DNA of 64,000 bases from Amia ocellicauda (GCF_036373705.1 NC_089863.1:32014227-32078226), one strand, 5' to 3'. Positions 23,239 through 34,982 are shown, counted from the first letter of the stretch. Translations and numbers: made by a program. Notes: a model not told the origin generated them from the letters alone.

Positions 23239-23325
23239 TTAGGGTTAGAATGACTACTAACTTTGTGTAGTCGATTAGTTGAGAGTAAAGTAGTCAAACT
23301 AGTCGACCAGTCTGGACTGTAGCAC
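23239..23325. mobile_element. hAT-like terminus fragment
   Basis: TAGGGTTAGAATGACTACTA is followed by repeated TAGTCGA/GTCGACTAG-like motifs, characteristic of hAT ends. No partner end or coding part is seen. Confidence 0.35.
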
Positions 23326-23559
23326 AAAAATATATTTAAAAAATGAAATGCATAATTTAAAGTTTTATTTTGCATGAGATTAATAATGTTGGATAAAATC
23401 TCTTTACCAAATACAATTACTTCCATTTTGATAAGTGCCATATGGGATCACAAAGAAATACAGTTTTATTAGCAGCATGGAGTGAAATCTACGTACAGAA
23501 ACAATTAAACATTTGCTGCTTACAGTTAATTTGCAAGTGTATTAAAAACTTGGATTTCA

Positions 23560-24905
23560 CAGCCTCCTTTTCTTCATTCTCACCTCTCTCGGACTATGAA
23601 GTTTCCACAATCCTCTTATGTCACAAACCTACAACGTGTGACCTGGACCCTCTCCCTTCTCGCCTCCTCCAAGCGACCACTCCTGATCTACTCCCCTTCA
23701 TCTTTTCCCTCCTCAACTCCTCACTCCTCTCTAGCTGTTTCCCCTCTGCATTTAAACAAGCTGCTGTCATCCCACTGCTCAAGAAACCAACCCCTGACAC
23801 CACCTCTCCTCAGAACTATCGCCCTGTCTCCCTACTCCCCTTCATCTCAAAGACTCTCGAGCGGGCGGTCCACTGTCAGCTCTCTGACTTTCTGTCCCAA
23901 CACTCACTCCTTGATCCTCTGCAATCCGGCTTCCGCACAGCTCATTCCACTGAGACGACTCTCCTGGCAGAAATCTACTAATAACTAATAACTAGAAATC
24001 TATGAGTCACCCTCAATCATGCGCTCTCCTACACCCATCACATCACCACGCTGACACGCACCTGTAGATTCTTCCTGAGCAACATACGCCGATACCCCTT
24101 CCTTACCGACTACTCGGTCCTCTCCCGCCTGGACTACTGCAACTCCCCCCTGGCCTGCCTGCCTGCAACTACTACCCGCCGCTCTAGCTCATCCAGAACT
24201 CTGCGGCTCGTCTGGTATTCTCTCGGCCCCGATTTGCACATGCTACTCCACTGCTACACTCTCTCTAGTGGCTCCCGATATCGGCACGCATTCAGTTCAA
24301 GACACTGACCCTCACCTACCACTGTCTCAAACCACACTGCACCGAGCTCCCTTCAGACCCTCATCTCTCCATACATCCCCTCCAGACCACTGCGGTCTTC
24401 CGGTGCCAGAAGACTAACTCTGACTCCTCTCCATGCCCCTTCCTCCAGAACCGCTACTTCTCTTCCCTGGCTCCTAAATGGTGGAACGACCTTCCCACCA
24501 AAGTCAAAACTGCAGAGTCCTTGACCTCCTTCCTGTGCTTACTCAAAACACATCTTTTCAGATAGTACTTGTAATATTAGTCCTTTTTAATCCCCGTTAG
24601 ATTAGCTTCTTGCACTTGATTGATTTCCTACTTGCTCCCTTTCCCGTAAAACCCTTGACTGTGACCTTATATCTGGATGGCACTTATCTTTACTTTCCGG
24701 GATGTATGTCTGCACTTACTGTACTTAACTGTAAAAAATTGAAGTAGTGAAATGTATCATATCTTGAATTGCTTTGTTTAATGTATAACTGAATTGGAAT
24801 TTGTAATGTTGATGCCTTGTACTTAACTGTATTCTTGCACTTTGTATTGCACTTTTGCTGTAAGTCACCCTGGATAAGGGCATCTGCCAAGAAATAAAAA
24901 TAATA
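23560..24905 (+). mobile_element. L2-clade LINE, internally deleted
   Basis: From about 23560 the plus strand encodes L2 reverse transcriptase sequence: [52 protein letters not shown]. At about 23970 the frame stops at LLAEIY, and the next recognisable L2 sequence (from about 24000, NHALSYTHHITTLTRTCRF, DYCNS) comes from downstream of the catalytic YADD. So the RT core is deleted. The 3' end carries the L2 tail GTAAGTCACCCTGGATAAGG ... CTGCCAAGAAATAA at about 24860-24897, followed by A/T-rich short repeats. Several frameshifts; inactive. Confidence 0.85.
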
Positions 24906-25467
24906 ACAATAATACTAAAAATATTTCACAGCACCTGATCATATTAACTGCCTTCCCTTTGTGAATTACAAATCAATCTCAAATTGTGCTATTCTGAATA
25001 CTTTTTAATCCAATAAACTATAAACTATTGAAATAAAAAGGTCATATTAATCAGCCTGTTTTAGTATTATGCTATTTTAATATCTGACAGCCCATGAGGT
25101 ACGTTTTGGTCATTTAGACAATGTAAGGTGTATATACAGTATTGTTTTTCTTTGGTTTGCTCTACCACTCTTTGTTTATTGAAGCAATTAATATGGTAAT
25201 ATCTAGTACGTAGTACTACATAATTGCATGGAAGTAGGGATGAAATTGAAATGGAATTAAAATGAAATTGGCGTAAGAAAAAGGAATTGGTGTGGAAGGA
25301 ATGTCAGGTTGGAATTGAGTTTGCAGAATTTATCTCTGGGGAGATTCCTACACAGCTCAGCCCTGGGGAACAGGGTGGTTGACTATGCCATTATTGATAT
25401 AGACCCACAATTAATACATGCCTGTATAGTTAAGCAAAAAATACCCTTATCTGATCATGACACTTAA
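24906..25467. other. No recognisable gene
   Basis: AT-rich intergenic DNA; nothing recognised. Confidence 0.45.
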
Positions 25468-25695
25468 TGGGGCAGCAGTGTGGAGTAGTGGTTAGAGCTC
25501 TGGACTCTGTGTGTTGAATCCCAGGTGGGGGACACTGCTGCTGTACGCTTGAGCAGGTACCTTACTGAAATTACGCCAGTAAATGCCCAGCTGTGTAAAT
25601 GGGTAAAATGTACAAATAATGTGATATACTGTAACAATTGTAAGTCACCCTGGCTAAGGGAGTCTGCTAAGAAATCAAGTAATACTGTACTTAAG
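25468..25695 (+). mobile_element. tRNA-derived SINE with an L2-type tail
   Basis: The head GGGGCAGCAGTGTGGAGTAG-TGGTTAGAGC acts as a Pol III A box, with a B-box-like GTTGAATCCC about 40 bases on. The 3' end GTAAGTCACCCTGGCTAAGG-GAGTCTGCTAAGAAAT matches the L2 LINE tail at about 24860, as in SINEs mobilised by L2 machinery. A second copy is at 31062-31199. Confidence 0.8.
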
Positions 25696-25949
25696 AGTCA
25701 ACAAAACACTCAAGAATCAGCCCAGATGTGAAGATACAAAAAGGCTTCTCCAGCTCCCATCCCCAGTTCTTCTCTTCACTTCACTTCATGCATTTATTAT
25801 TTTGTGATAAACTTGTTACTCCGTCACCTGTGTATCCTGAGAATTAATAAAAACCACTTCACACACACACTGCCGAGGTTGATATAGAGCCACGAGGGGC
25901 CGCAGTGCGAGTTCGGTGGAAGGATCACAGCAGACACAGTCTTAATTAA

Positions 25950-26109
25950 TCATTTTTTTAATGTTTTTTGGTTGTAGAGGGAAGGGATTCAAAGTTCATG
26001 TTTACAAGGCCATACTAAAGACAAGGAGGAGTGAGAGAGAGTGTTTATGAAGGCATCTTCATGGCAAAGATACCATTGCTGGCTGTGCTCGCTCTCTCCA
26101 TCACACTCT
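25950..26109 (-). other. Likely nxf1 3' UTR
   Basis: Follows the nxf1 stop on the minus strand. An ATTAAA hexamer on that strand (TTTAAT at about 25956 on plus) is a plausible poly(A) signal. Confidence 0.4.
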
Positions 26110-26631
26110 TCACTCGAAAGCCACATCTGGGATCTGCCCTTGAGCCTGAAGGGGAAGAGGGCGATAGAGAGTGAGCAAGAGGGAGAGACAGAGACAGAGA
26201 CAGAGCGTGGAAGAGAAAAAGAGAGGGTGTAAAAGAGACTGACCTGGAACTGGCTGAAGATCTGTGCGGCTCTGTCAAAATCCCACTCGTTCTCCTGCAG
26301 ACACCTGGAACACAAACACTACCGTTAACAAGACGCAAGACACATCAGCACACACACTACTGCATCTATCAACACACACTTCTGTTAACACACTAGTGTG
26401 CACATCAATGTGGAGCAGTGGTCAGCAGTCAGCTTCAGCACTACGCACTTCTGTGACCACTCCGGGTTCATGCCGAACTTCAGGCAGAAGATGGAGCGCA
26501 TCTCTTGCTGGGCAGCGGTCAGCGTGGGCACGGGGGTACTGGACGGCCTGAGCCTGGTTGTAACGAACGCTCGTTTGATCTCCTCCGATGTCGCGTTCCA
26601 CACATACAGATCATCTCTCAGAATACAGAGC
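26110..26631 (-). CDS. Nuclear RNA export factor 1, last three exons
   Basis: Three minus-strand exons splice in phase. Exon 26631-26449 (acceptor CTCCCAG, donor GTGCGT) encodes ILRDDLYVWNATSEEIKRAF ... TPVPTLTAAQQEM ... GMNPEWSQ, the end of the NTF2-like fold, the linker and the start of the UBA-like TAP-C domain. Exon 26304-26244 encodes CLQENEWDFDRAAQIFSQFQ. Exon 26145-26110 encodes AQGQIPDVAFE then TGA. NXF1/TAP is the main mRNA export receptor; the TAP-C domain binds FG nucleoporins, and the conserved NWD/EWD motif is present. No stop or frameshift occurs in the coding part. Upstream exons (RNA-binding, LRR, most of NTF2-like) are not visible to the right within the window, where TEs begin about 110 bases upstream, so this is either the end of a gene with a very long intron or a separated fragment. 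Confidence 0.85.
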
Positions 26632-26737
26632 CTGGGAGAAAGACGGAGAGGGTTCACTCACTATACACAACCTGGAGAGAAGGATGGAGGGATGAGGGGA
26701 GCTCTTATGCAGCATTTGCTACAGGGATACAGTAATT

Positions 26738-27067
26738 GTGTTCTGTGACAATATAGGGCACTTTATTGGAGATCTGCTTGGGGATAGGGGGTACCCCTGC
26801 CTGCCCTTTCTAATTACCCCATATCCTGACCCTGCTCCTGGAACCCAGATGCTCTTCAACACAGCCCATGCCAAGACAAGAGGCAGGGTGGAGATGACAC
26901 TGGGCATGATGAAATCCCATTTTCACTGTCTGCATGGCCTCAGGGTCACACCAGAGAGGGCATGGGATATTACTATAGCATGTGTGGTCCTCCATAACAT
27001 TGCAGTAATAAGGAAAGAGAGGGGCTCCCCGCAGCTCTGTGCGAGACACAATCATTTTCAAGTGTAA
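26738..27067 (+). pseudogene. PIF/Harbinger transposase C-terminal part
   Basis: Encodes the HARBI1-type DDE nuclease end: LLGDRGYPC with the second catalytic Asp (residue 16 of this frame), the TPYPDPAPG loop, AHAKTRGRVEMTLGMMKSHF with the catalytic Glu (residue 52), and VVLHNIAV. The first catalytic Asp and N-terminal HTH are missing, so the gene is 5' truncated. It converges with the Myb-like partner gene at 27231-28593, the usual two-gene Harbinger arrangement. Confidence 0.85.
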
Positions 27068-27230
27068 CCTTAATGTAAAATATTCTGTTCATCTCCTCCC
27101 CCACCCCAAATATGTGTGTGCTGCATGATGCTGTGTGACAACTTGAGACTGTCAAGAAGGCACTTTGTTGTCGATTTGCTGCAAATAAAAAGGACATCCG
27201 ATTGATGCCTTTTCACATTATTTCATACCA

Positions 27231-28593
27231 TTATAGAACACCCACGTTCACAGTAAAGTGATCTCCCAACTCAGTCGTCTTTCGCATCTTCAATTTGATA
27301 TGCTCCATCTGGAGTTTCGATTTTTCAATTTCCACTTCCAGATGGTGCTTATTTAACTCTTTGACATCCACCTGAAAGGGAATACAAAACAATTTTACAG
27401 GTTTCACTAAAAGCCATAAACATGGAAGGTTATTTTACTTGAGTCAGTTTTAAATTACATGGGCTACAAGCATACACATAAAATGCTGTATAGCTAGACT
27501 TACTTTACTAACATTTCTTGTTTTTTTTCTCAGCAGAGGCAGAAGTTGCAGTGTTGGGAGGGACCATGTCCTGCTAAAGTACATGGAGGATATGGTTTTA
27601 GTATGTGGCCAAATCAATTTAGACTCAATGTTAAAGAATAGTACCTCTAGAAGCCTCTCGGAACATGCAGAGATTGTGTCCTCATCATGCTCATCCTACA
27701 CAACAAGGTTTTAAGTGTATACCTGCCATCCACATCTTACACAACTCAGTTTCATATACTGCAGGAATTACTTAGAGGACTTTCAATGGGTCCTGGCTCC
27801 AGCTGATAAATGGTGCCGTCAGTCACTACAGGAAGATAATGATGAATATGAAGACGAGAATGAGCAATTGCTAATAAATGTGATCAGCTTACCCTTTACA
27901 TAGGTGCTTGTGTCATGGGGGGCAGATGGCTCAGATGAGCTACCCCCAGCAATGCTATCCATTATTGGCCTGCCTCTATTATGATCCAGAGCCAACTCCT
28001 CTGAAGTGGTAAAGGCTGGTGGTGGGGGTCCTCCTCCTGTCCCCCTCTGCTCCACTTTTTTCCTGTTAGCTAATGAGTAAAAGCACATACAAGTATATTG
28101 AGCTTGACCATTTCAACGCTTATACATCTGAATTGGTGTTGCTTAGGTAGCTGTGGAGGCAAATAAAGCATTTATGACCTTACCATTTTGAACAATGTTC
28201 TTATACTTTACTGTTATTTGCTGCCAAGTTTGCTTGACACCCCCAGGGTTGCAACTGAAAGAAAGGCACAAATATCAATCCATTTCAATATGCTACAGAA
28301 AATAGAAAACAATTGTTGTAGGGAACAAGTTCAGTTACACTCACAACACATTAATGAACTTGTTTTACAATGTTATTTACAACGGCTATTGGAATAATTA
28401 TCTTAAAAGACAGTTTGATTGAAGAACATACGCATTCACCATCAGCAATTGTTTGCAAAGTCTGCTGTCGTTCTTTCGCTGCCGCTGCAATATTACTTTT
28501 CCTGGAGAACACGTGAATGTATTCATTATACGCTCTCATGATGGTTTCTTGCTCCTGGCTTGAAAAGTAAGCAGCTCGCTGTTTCGTATCCAT
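27231..28593 (-). pseudogene. Harbinger Myb/SANT-like partner gene, six exons, frame-damaged
   Basis: Minus-strand exons: 28593-28432 (MDTKQRAAYFSSQEQETIM ... AAAAKERQQTLQTIAD, Myb/SANT trihelix start); 28254-28184 (CNPGGVKQTWQQITVKYKN, second half of the domain); 28069-27900 (RKKVEQRGTGGGPPPPAFT ... acidic/Ser-rich linker); 27695-27645; 27570 to about 27504; and 27371-27231 (DVKELNKHHLEVEIEKSKLQ, coiled coil, stop TAA). All junctions are GT..AG. By comparison with the family, exon 1 seems to lack two bases just before its donor, and the A-rich part of exon 5 does not join exon 6 in frame, so the product is probably not made intact. The family role is DNA binding and nuclear import of the transposase. 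Confidence 0.75.
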
Positions 28594-28799
28594 GATTAAT
28601 CCTTCATTTCGTGATGGCTTCTTAAATGCTACGTGAACGCGCCTAATTTCAGTTCATCCTATCCGAGATTGGTTGATTTTGATTACTTAATCTGGAATTA
28701 GCCATTGCGGAAACGAGAAATACTGAACTGTCATGTCTCGCTCAATCAAGTCGGAGTTCAGGCTATGGTTTAGGATTTCTTAAACCACCTTTCTGGAAT

Positions 28800-28965
28800 A
28801 CCCCCCAGGAGTAGCCAATCAACCTAAGCAGCCTGTCCGTGGGATGTGGCAGGAAATGTGAGAACCAGGAAAAATCCGACTGCGGATTGGGAAGAACATG
28901 TTAACTCCACACAGGCAGTCAACCAGGAGCTATGACCGTTAACCATTGTGCCACCATGCAGCACC

Positions 28966-28966
<1 letters not shown>
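28800..28966 (-). mobile_element. tRNA-derived SINE fragment
   Basis: Minus strand: GGTGCTGCATGGTGGCACAATGG-type head (A box TGGCACAATGGTTAAC), then GTGTGGAGTTAACATGTTCT and CCTGCCACATCCCACGGACA, matching the widespread fish SINE with this body. The B-box part is deleted. Confidence 0.65.
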
Positions 28967-29024
<58 letters not shown>

Positions 29025-29058
29025 ATAGAGAAATATGATGAACACAGTGGACAATACA

Positions 29059-29099
<41 letters not shown>
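28967..29099. repeat. (AAT)n and (GA)n microsatellites
   Basis: (AAT)n at about 28967-29022 directly abuts the SINE head, and (GA)n at 29062-29098. Confidence 0.95.
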
Positions 29100-29100
<1 letters not shown>

Positions 29101-31061
29101 AGATTGCACATAATAATTATAATAACAAAAGTAAAGTATCTGTGACTTTTTTGGTCCATTCTATTATTGCAGTATTTTTTATTTTATTTTTAAGTAACAT
29201 TTTTATTATAAAAATACCTCCATTAGTGGTTCAGATTTCCACTAAAGAAATCAAATAGGACGTGTCTTCCTGCAGCAGCTTTGTTCAGTGGCACTGTGAG
29301 CGTGTGGCTCCATGTGCACCGGGATGGAATTAGATGGGATGGAATTTTAATGCAGGCTTCCCATACGGAAGAAAAATATATGTTTAATATATTAATTAAA
29401 ATATATTGAATGACAAAATAATATATTCAAATGTTAAGTGGATCATATATGTAAGAACATATTAAATACATTTTTAATATATAGAAATTGGTTGGATTTC
29501 ATATATGTAACAATACTATAACAATATATGAAAAATATGTAGTTAAATTATAGTTTTCATATTCTTATAATATATTTTTAATATATTAATCACATATGAA
29601 ATAGTGTCATGTCTACATGTCAGTTCTCCCCAGTGTTATACCTCCCGTCTTTTCCATTCCTCTTCACCTCATTCTTGAATTATTGCCCCTTGTTCCCCAA
29701 CCCATTAGCACACCTGTTCCTCGTTTCCTTGCTTCACCTGCTTCCTATATATATATATATATACCCCTTTGTCTGCCTTTGTTCTCTGTGAAGTCTTGCC
29801 TTCTCTAAGAGTTTGCACTGCTGAGAGCTTGCTATTACCTAGTCAGTGTTGTTCGCCTGATCCCATGACCCCACGCCTGTTTCTCGACCTTGATTCCTGT
29901 CTTTGCCTACATTGTACTGTTCTCCGGCCCTTGACCTCTGCTAGCCTGACCTGCTTTGTCGCTCTGCACCTGGGTTCACTAACCCTTCAAGAACTTTACA
30001 AACATACATTTAAGATGTGTTTATTATATAGTATGAATATATGGTGTCATGTCAAACATATGTTTAATACATGTTATATATATGTACACTAATAACATGG
30101 AAATATATATTTCAATAAATGTATGATCTCATAATTAAAGTGTTGTGTTGGTAATTTACTCGTATATGGAAAAATATGTATACGTGATACAGGAATACAA
30201 ATTGATCACTTCACATGCAATAACAGTTTGTAAAGTTTTGTGGAGTGCTACAGTAGTACAATAAATAAAATGTACCCATTTTATATATTTATAAAACTTT
30301 ATTGAACAGTTATCAGTTTGAGCCCTCATCTGAGCAACTGCAAAAGTGTACACACAAATCTTGTTTACAATCTTGTTATAAACAGAGTTGGAGTTTCAAT
30401 TAATTACTTAAAAATCCCCTAATATTTCTTGAAGTTATCTCTAACTGGCAATTTGGCCCTGTAGCTCACCAAACAGACATATTGAAAAGTGAAAAAAACA
30501 TAACAATAAAGTCAACAGGCAAAACTTCAATAAGGGATGTTTCATGTGTTTGCGAAATAAAACATCTAAATAAAATACAGGGGGAACCTAAAACAGAACT
30601 ACCACGCCATTTATGACTTGTAGGCCCAGTACCAGTATCAGTTAGTACCATTAAATCCTTGTGTATTTGTGTGTGTGTTTTTCTTTATTGCATTCATTGC
30701 ATTGCATTTATTGGTTCAGCTATTATCCCATTAATTACAGAACCAATCTGTGATTTGGTGGAAAGTGGAAATTTCATCAGAGTTGCAGCTGAAAATAATT
30801 ACTTGAGATATAACATTCAAAAGCACTATATGAATCACCATTTATTGTTAAAGTAAAAAACAGTGGTACACTCTTACTACTGAGCAACTCAGTTTGTTTC
30901 GATGTTTGAATGCTAAGAAACCCATTTGTATTGAGAACTAAATGCAATTCTTTAGTGTTAACCTATCCATATCCAATTGTCAACCATTAAAGTAATGAGT
31001 GCAGGACAAGGCCTGTTCATAGCACCATACATGCATTTCTTAATTCTTAAGTTAATGCTGA
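29100..31061. other. AT-rich intergenic with degenerate repeats
   Basis: 29370-29600 and 30000-30120 are rich in AATATATT/CATATATG motifs. Between them (about 29605-29990) lies CT-rich sequence (CACCTGTTCCTCGTTTCCTT, GACCTTGATTCCTGTCTTTG) that I take for an interspersed repeat. GTGTCATGTC occurs at both edges (about 29604 and 30042). No gene recognised. Confidence 0.4.
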
Positions 31062-31199
31062 ATAACAGCACAATGTGAAGTAGTGATTAGGGATTTGGAC
31101 TCTTGACTAGACAGTCGTGGATTCAATCTCAGGTGGGGGACCCTTCTGTTGTACCTTTGAGCAAGGTGTTATACCTACATTGCTACAGTAGTTATAGTA
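31062..31199 (+). mobile_element. SINE fragment, same family as 25468
   Basis: AGTAGTGATTAGGGATTTGG, ATTCAATCTCAGGTGGGGGA and CCTTTGAGCAAGGT match the SINE at 25468-25600. It stops exactly at the Tc1 left end. Confidence 0.75.
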
Positions 31200-31201
31200 T
31201 A

Positions 31202-32051
31202 CACCGATCAACCATAACATTATGACCACTGACAGGTGAAGTGAATAACATTGATAATCTCATTATCATGGCACCTGTCAGTGGGTGGGATATATTAGGC
31301 AGCAATGAACATTTTGTCCTCAAAGTTGATGTGTTAGAAGCAGGAAAAATGGGCAAGCGTAAGGATTTGAGTGACTTTGACAAGGGCCACATTGTGATGG
31401 CTAGACGACTGGGTTAGAGCATCTCCAAAACTGCAGCTCTTGTGTGGTGTTCCCGGTCTGCAGTGGTCAGTACCTATCAAAAGTAATCCAAGGAAGGAAA
31501 AGCGGTGAACCGGTGACAGGGTCATGGGCGGCCAAGGCTCATTGACGCACATGGGGAGCGAAGGCTAGCCCGTGTGGTCTGATCCAACAGTCAAGCTACT
31601 GTAGCTGAAATTGATGAAAAGTGAATACTGGTTCTGATAGAAAGGTGTCAGAACACACAGTGCATTGCAGTTTGTTGTGTATGGGGCTGCGTAGCCGCAG
31701 ACCAGTCAGGGTGTCCACGCTGACCCACGGACCATGGAGCAATGGAAGAAGGTGGCCTGGTCCGATGAATCACAAGTTCAAGGTGTTGACTTGGCCTCCA
31801 AATTCCCCAGATCTCAATCCAATCGAGCATCTGTGGGATGTGCTGGCCAAACAAGTCCGATCCATGCAGGCCCCACCTCGCAACTTACAGGACTTAAAGG
31901 ATCTGCTGCTAACGTCTTGGTGCCAGACATCACAGCACACCTTCAGAGGTCTAGTGGAGTCCATGCCTCGACGGGTCAGAGCTGTTTTGGCGGCAAAAGG
32001 GGGACCTACAAAATATTAGGCAGGTGGTCATAATGTAATGGCTGATCGGTG
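31202..32051 (+). mobile_element. Tc1 element (ACACCGATCAACC family), internally deleted
   Basis: Termini CACCGATCAACCATAACATT (31202) and its inverted partner ending TGATCGGTG (32051) flank a shortened transposase gene. The N-terminal part from about 31348 ([20 protein letters not shown]) has in-frame stops. The frame then reaches KVAWSDESQ (first catalytic Asp), jumps directly to [18 protein letters not shown] (third catalytic residue), and ends KGGPTKY. The second catalytic Asp block is therefore deleted. The right TA is mutated to CA. Inactive; family shared with 4699-5325. Confidence 0.9.
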
Positions 32052-32833
32052 CATATAATGTAAAATTCAGTGGAATGTACCTTTTGGGGATTTTATCATT
32101 TTTATTTAGTACATTTTTACTATATTCTTGTATAACAAAAAGTTTGATGTGACTTGATTGTAATAACTTTCCTGCATATAATGTTTTTTTTTTGTTTTTT
32201 GTTTTTTACAAGTTTTACAAGTTTAATGTTTTCCAGTTTAGATGTTACCAAAATACATTCTCTAAATATTGAAATGTATTCCATGTGAAGTGTTGTGAAT
32301 AAATTAATCAGGGAGCTCTTCGATGTTCTTCCTGTGTTTCACTGTCTCTGCCGTGACTTCCCATGGACATGGACATTTTCCTCAGTGAACTTAGAGACAC
32401 CAGAGAGGTACTGGTTCACTGCTCACTGTCAGTCCATTTTGCGTGACATATTTTAGGTTCGAGGAGCTGTAATGGCTGTATTTGGATAAGTGTTGTGTAG
32501 TTGTTGTACCGTAGTCAGTAATATAGTTTTCTGTAGTATTGCATGGATTTATTTCACATAATATGACGCTGAAATGAGATGAAACTTTAAAAAAATGCAT
32601 GCTTTCACTTTCATTTTGTTGTCACGATTCTTAAGATGAGGCACCACAGGCAAACAATGTGATTTTACTTCCATATGTCAATTTTCTGGTTTTGGGATAT
32701 TTTGCAACTATAATTTCCATAGTTTCATAATGTATAAATAGGTCTCCAATAATTGATATATATCCTTGATCCTTGATAAGTCTGTCAATTGCATTTTTCA
32801 TGTAGAAGTAGAAGTTTTTAAAACTCTCTGTAA
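32052..32833. other. No recognisable gene
   Basis: Minus ORFs here (32391-32600, 32631-32846) carry no motif. This is the flank beyond the provirus 3' LTR. Confidence 0.4.
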
Positions 32834-33260
32834 TGTGGGAGAACAATCATCTTCAATCAGGTTGGAACGTTAGTTGCAATGCCTTTAATACACGCAGCGT
32901 GGAGAGGAACAGTGAATCAAGAAGATCCCAAAGTCGCTCTGCCTTCATTTTAACAGTGAGAGCTTTTATACACAGAAATCAAAGAGCTGGTTATAATCAG
33001 AAAGTCATTACTATGTTATCTTAAAAGTTAGCTAAGCAGAATATATATCGTTATAGGACAGAGTTCACAGATCAACACTTGGATTAGGGAGCAGGCACAT
33101 AAATCATACTGTTTGACATTGCCTCCAAGATTCTCATCGTAAATAACAAACAGAAAACAAGCTACCTTCTGGCCTGTCCTTCTGGCTTGACCATATCTTT
33201 CTTAAGTATACAAGAGAGTAGAATAGATATGAGGGAAATAATTCTAACTTTCCTTCCACA
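32834..33260 (-). mobile_element. ERV 3' LTR
   Basis: A 427-bp LTR on the minus strand beginning TGTGGAAGGAAAGTTAG and ending CCCACA. Inside are a TATAAAA box (minus sense; TTTTATA at about 32963 on plus) and ATTAAA. It closely resembles the solo LTR at 54282-54713. A polypurine tract abuts it. Confidence 0.9.
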
Positions 33261-33272
33261 CTCCCCCATTTT
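33261..33272 (-). promoter_or_regulatory. Polypurine tract of the provirus
   Basis: Minus-strand AAAATGGGGGAG immediately precedes the TG of the 3' LTR, the position and composition expected for the plus-strand primer site. Confidence 0.85.
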
Positions 33273-33611
33273 GTCCTATGAAGGACAATCATACTTTTGT
33301 ACAGAGCCTTGATAAGACCCTAGAGTTGTAAAGCTTTATCTCAGGGGGAATAGTGGACATCATTCAGTGTAATTAGGTTATATTCATAAGGTCCATTATA
33401 TCACTGCATTCTTGCAGCATTTCCTCATACATTATTTTAACAGACTCCTTTATTTCAACAGGAGTAAGGCTGTTCTGCATTTCTCTAGCACTGCAAGCTA
33501 GCAAGCAGCAACACTTGATTAGTACAAAACAAATATAGAGAAGAATGAGTATGCCAAGGATAAAAAGCAGACTCTGGGATATAATAGCACCAATTCTTCC
33601 TAGGGAGCCAC

Positions 33612-34982
33612 TTATCCAGCTCTCCAGAGACCACTCCGAGGTCTGGTGGATTTTAGTAACTTCTTTATGAATGTGATCTGTGAGATCATGAATCTGTTCA
33701 TTGTTGTCAGGAATGTAGGTACAACATTCTCTTTACCAATAAGAGCACACACACACCCTTTTACCGCCAGAGAGAAATCTAGGGCTAAGCGATTCTGCAA
33801 GACTGTGGTACGTATGGCAGTCATCTCTATTGTTATATCATCTATAGATTCTGTTGTTTTATTGCTAACCTCCTCTAGGATTGAGGCCAGTATCTTAACC
33901 TCCTGTATAGTGCGCCCAATAACATATGGGGAGATCAATATGGAAAAGAAACGCTCAGTTTCAGAGATATCTCTTTGATTACGCCAATGGCCTTTAGGAG
34001 GTTCTGAAAGAGATCTCATGGCGGGGGTGATGTAGCCAATATTGCAGGAACCTGACCAATCATCAGGGAGCCAAGGATAGGCACGATTTCCACAGATCAG
34101 ATATGTACCTTCAAGTGTGGCAATTCCTGCATTTGAAACCCCCCATCCCACCATATCCCACGAGCTATTGCAGGAGCTTTTTCCTACAAACACATTTCCT
34201 TTACCATACTGACAGGCTAGTCCAGGGACAGAGTCTGCCAAAAGGATAGAAGGTGGCCTCTGGGAGGTATTATATGGGCGGAAATAGGGCATTTGTTCAG
34301 TCAACTTTGAGGCAGATGCATTAACAGTATTGCAAATAGTCATATCTATTCTATAATGTTTCCATATAGCACAGTTATCTTCCGCATTCAAGGGAACTGG
34401 GATCATGGGAATGCCTCCCTCAGTGTTATGGGGCACATAAGAGCACACCCAGCACCTTGACAGATTCAAGTATTTTGTAAACTGATAAGACAGTTGGAGG
34501 CAGGCGTTTCCGCTGGTCAGGTGGCTGTCTCATCACTGCCGAATCCTCAGTTGTATTGTATCAGTGTACATGTTAATGTCTGTGGTGTTAATATGCGAAA
34601 AGGGAGAGGTTACTAGCACGTCACACGGTATTTGTGGACCCGTGCGTCCTGTTGCTCCTTTTGGGCCACTGCTCTGGCCCTGTGCTGTTAGCTGCAGGGT
34701 GATGCCGATGTCAGCTTCTTCTAGACTGGTTTCCCCAGTCAGTGATGATCCCGTCCACTTGGAGTTGAAGGCGCCCTCTTCCCAGATTACTATGGCGCAT
34801 ACGATGGTCCCGCAGGCGATGAGGAAGAGGATCCAGGCGAAGGCGAGCATCCCTCTGTTCTCCACCAGGGTTGTGCTGATCGCCTCACTTGGCAAGTTTG
34901 CAGTGGGAGGATCCATGTCGTCATTCCTTGGCACCTCACAGCTATGTGGGTGGTCAGGAGCACCTGGTCGGGCCCTGTCCAC
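33612..34982 (-). pseudogene. Endogenous retrovirus env, gamma-type, interrupted
   Basis: One frame runs from ATG at 34982 through a hydrophobic signal/anchor segment (MLAFAWILFLIACG) and surface-subunit sequence with a CWVC motif (about 34450) into the transmembrane subunit with an LQNRLALD immunosuppressive-like heptad region. CWVC plus a downstream CX6CC site is the gamma-type arrangement for linking SU and TM. Breaks: two adjacent in-frame TGA codons at about 34528-34533, and a small frame shift at the CX6CC position near 33735, after which the rest of TM lies in another frame. No complete envelope protein can be made from this copy. The N-terminus overlaps the integrase 3' end. Confidence 0.85.

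Noticed and set aside
28932-29258. Poly-Asn ORF, and the opposite Ser/Leu-rich ORF
   Set aside because: Reading through (AAT)n and (GA)n microsatellites.
29350-30120. LTR-like element bounded by GTGTCATGTC
   Set aside because: A 10-bp match only; no TG..CA ends, PPT or primer site seen.
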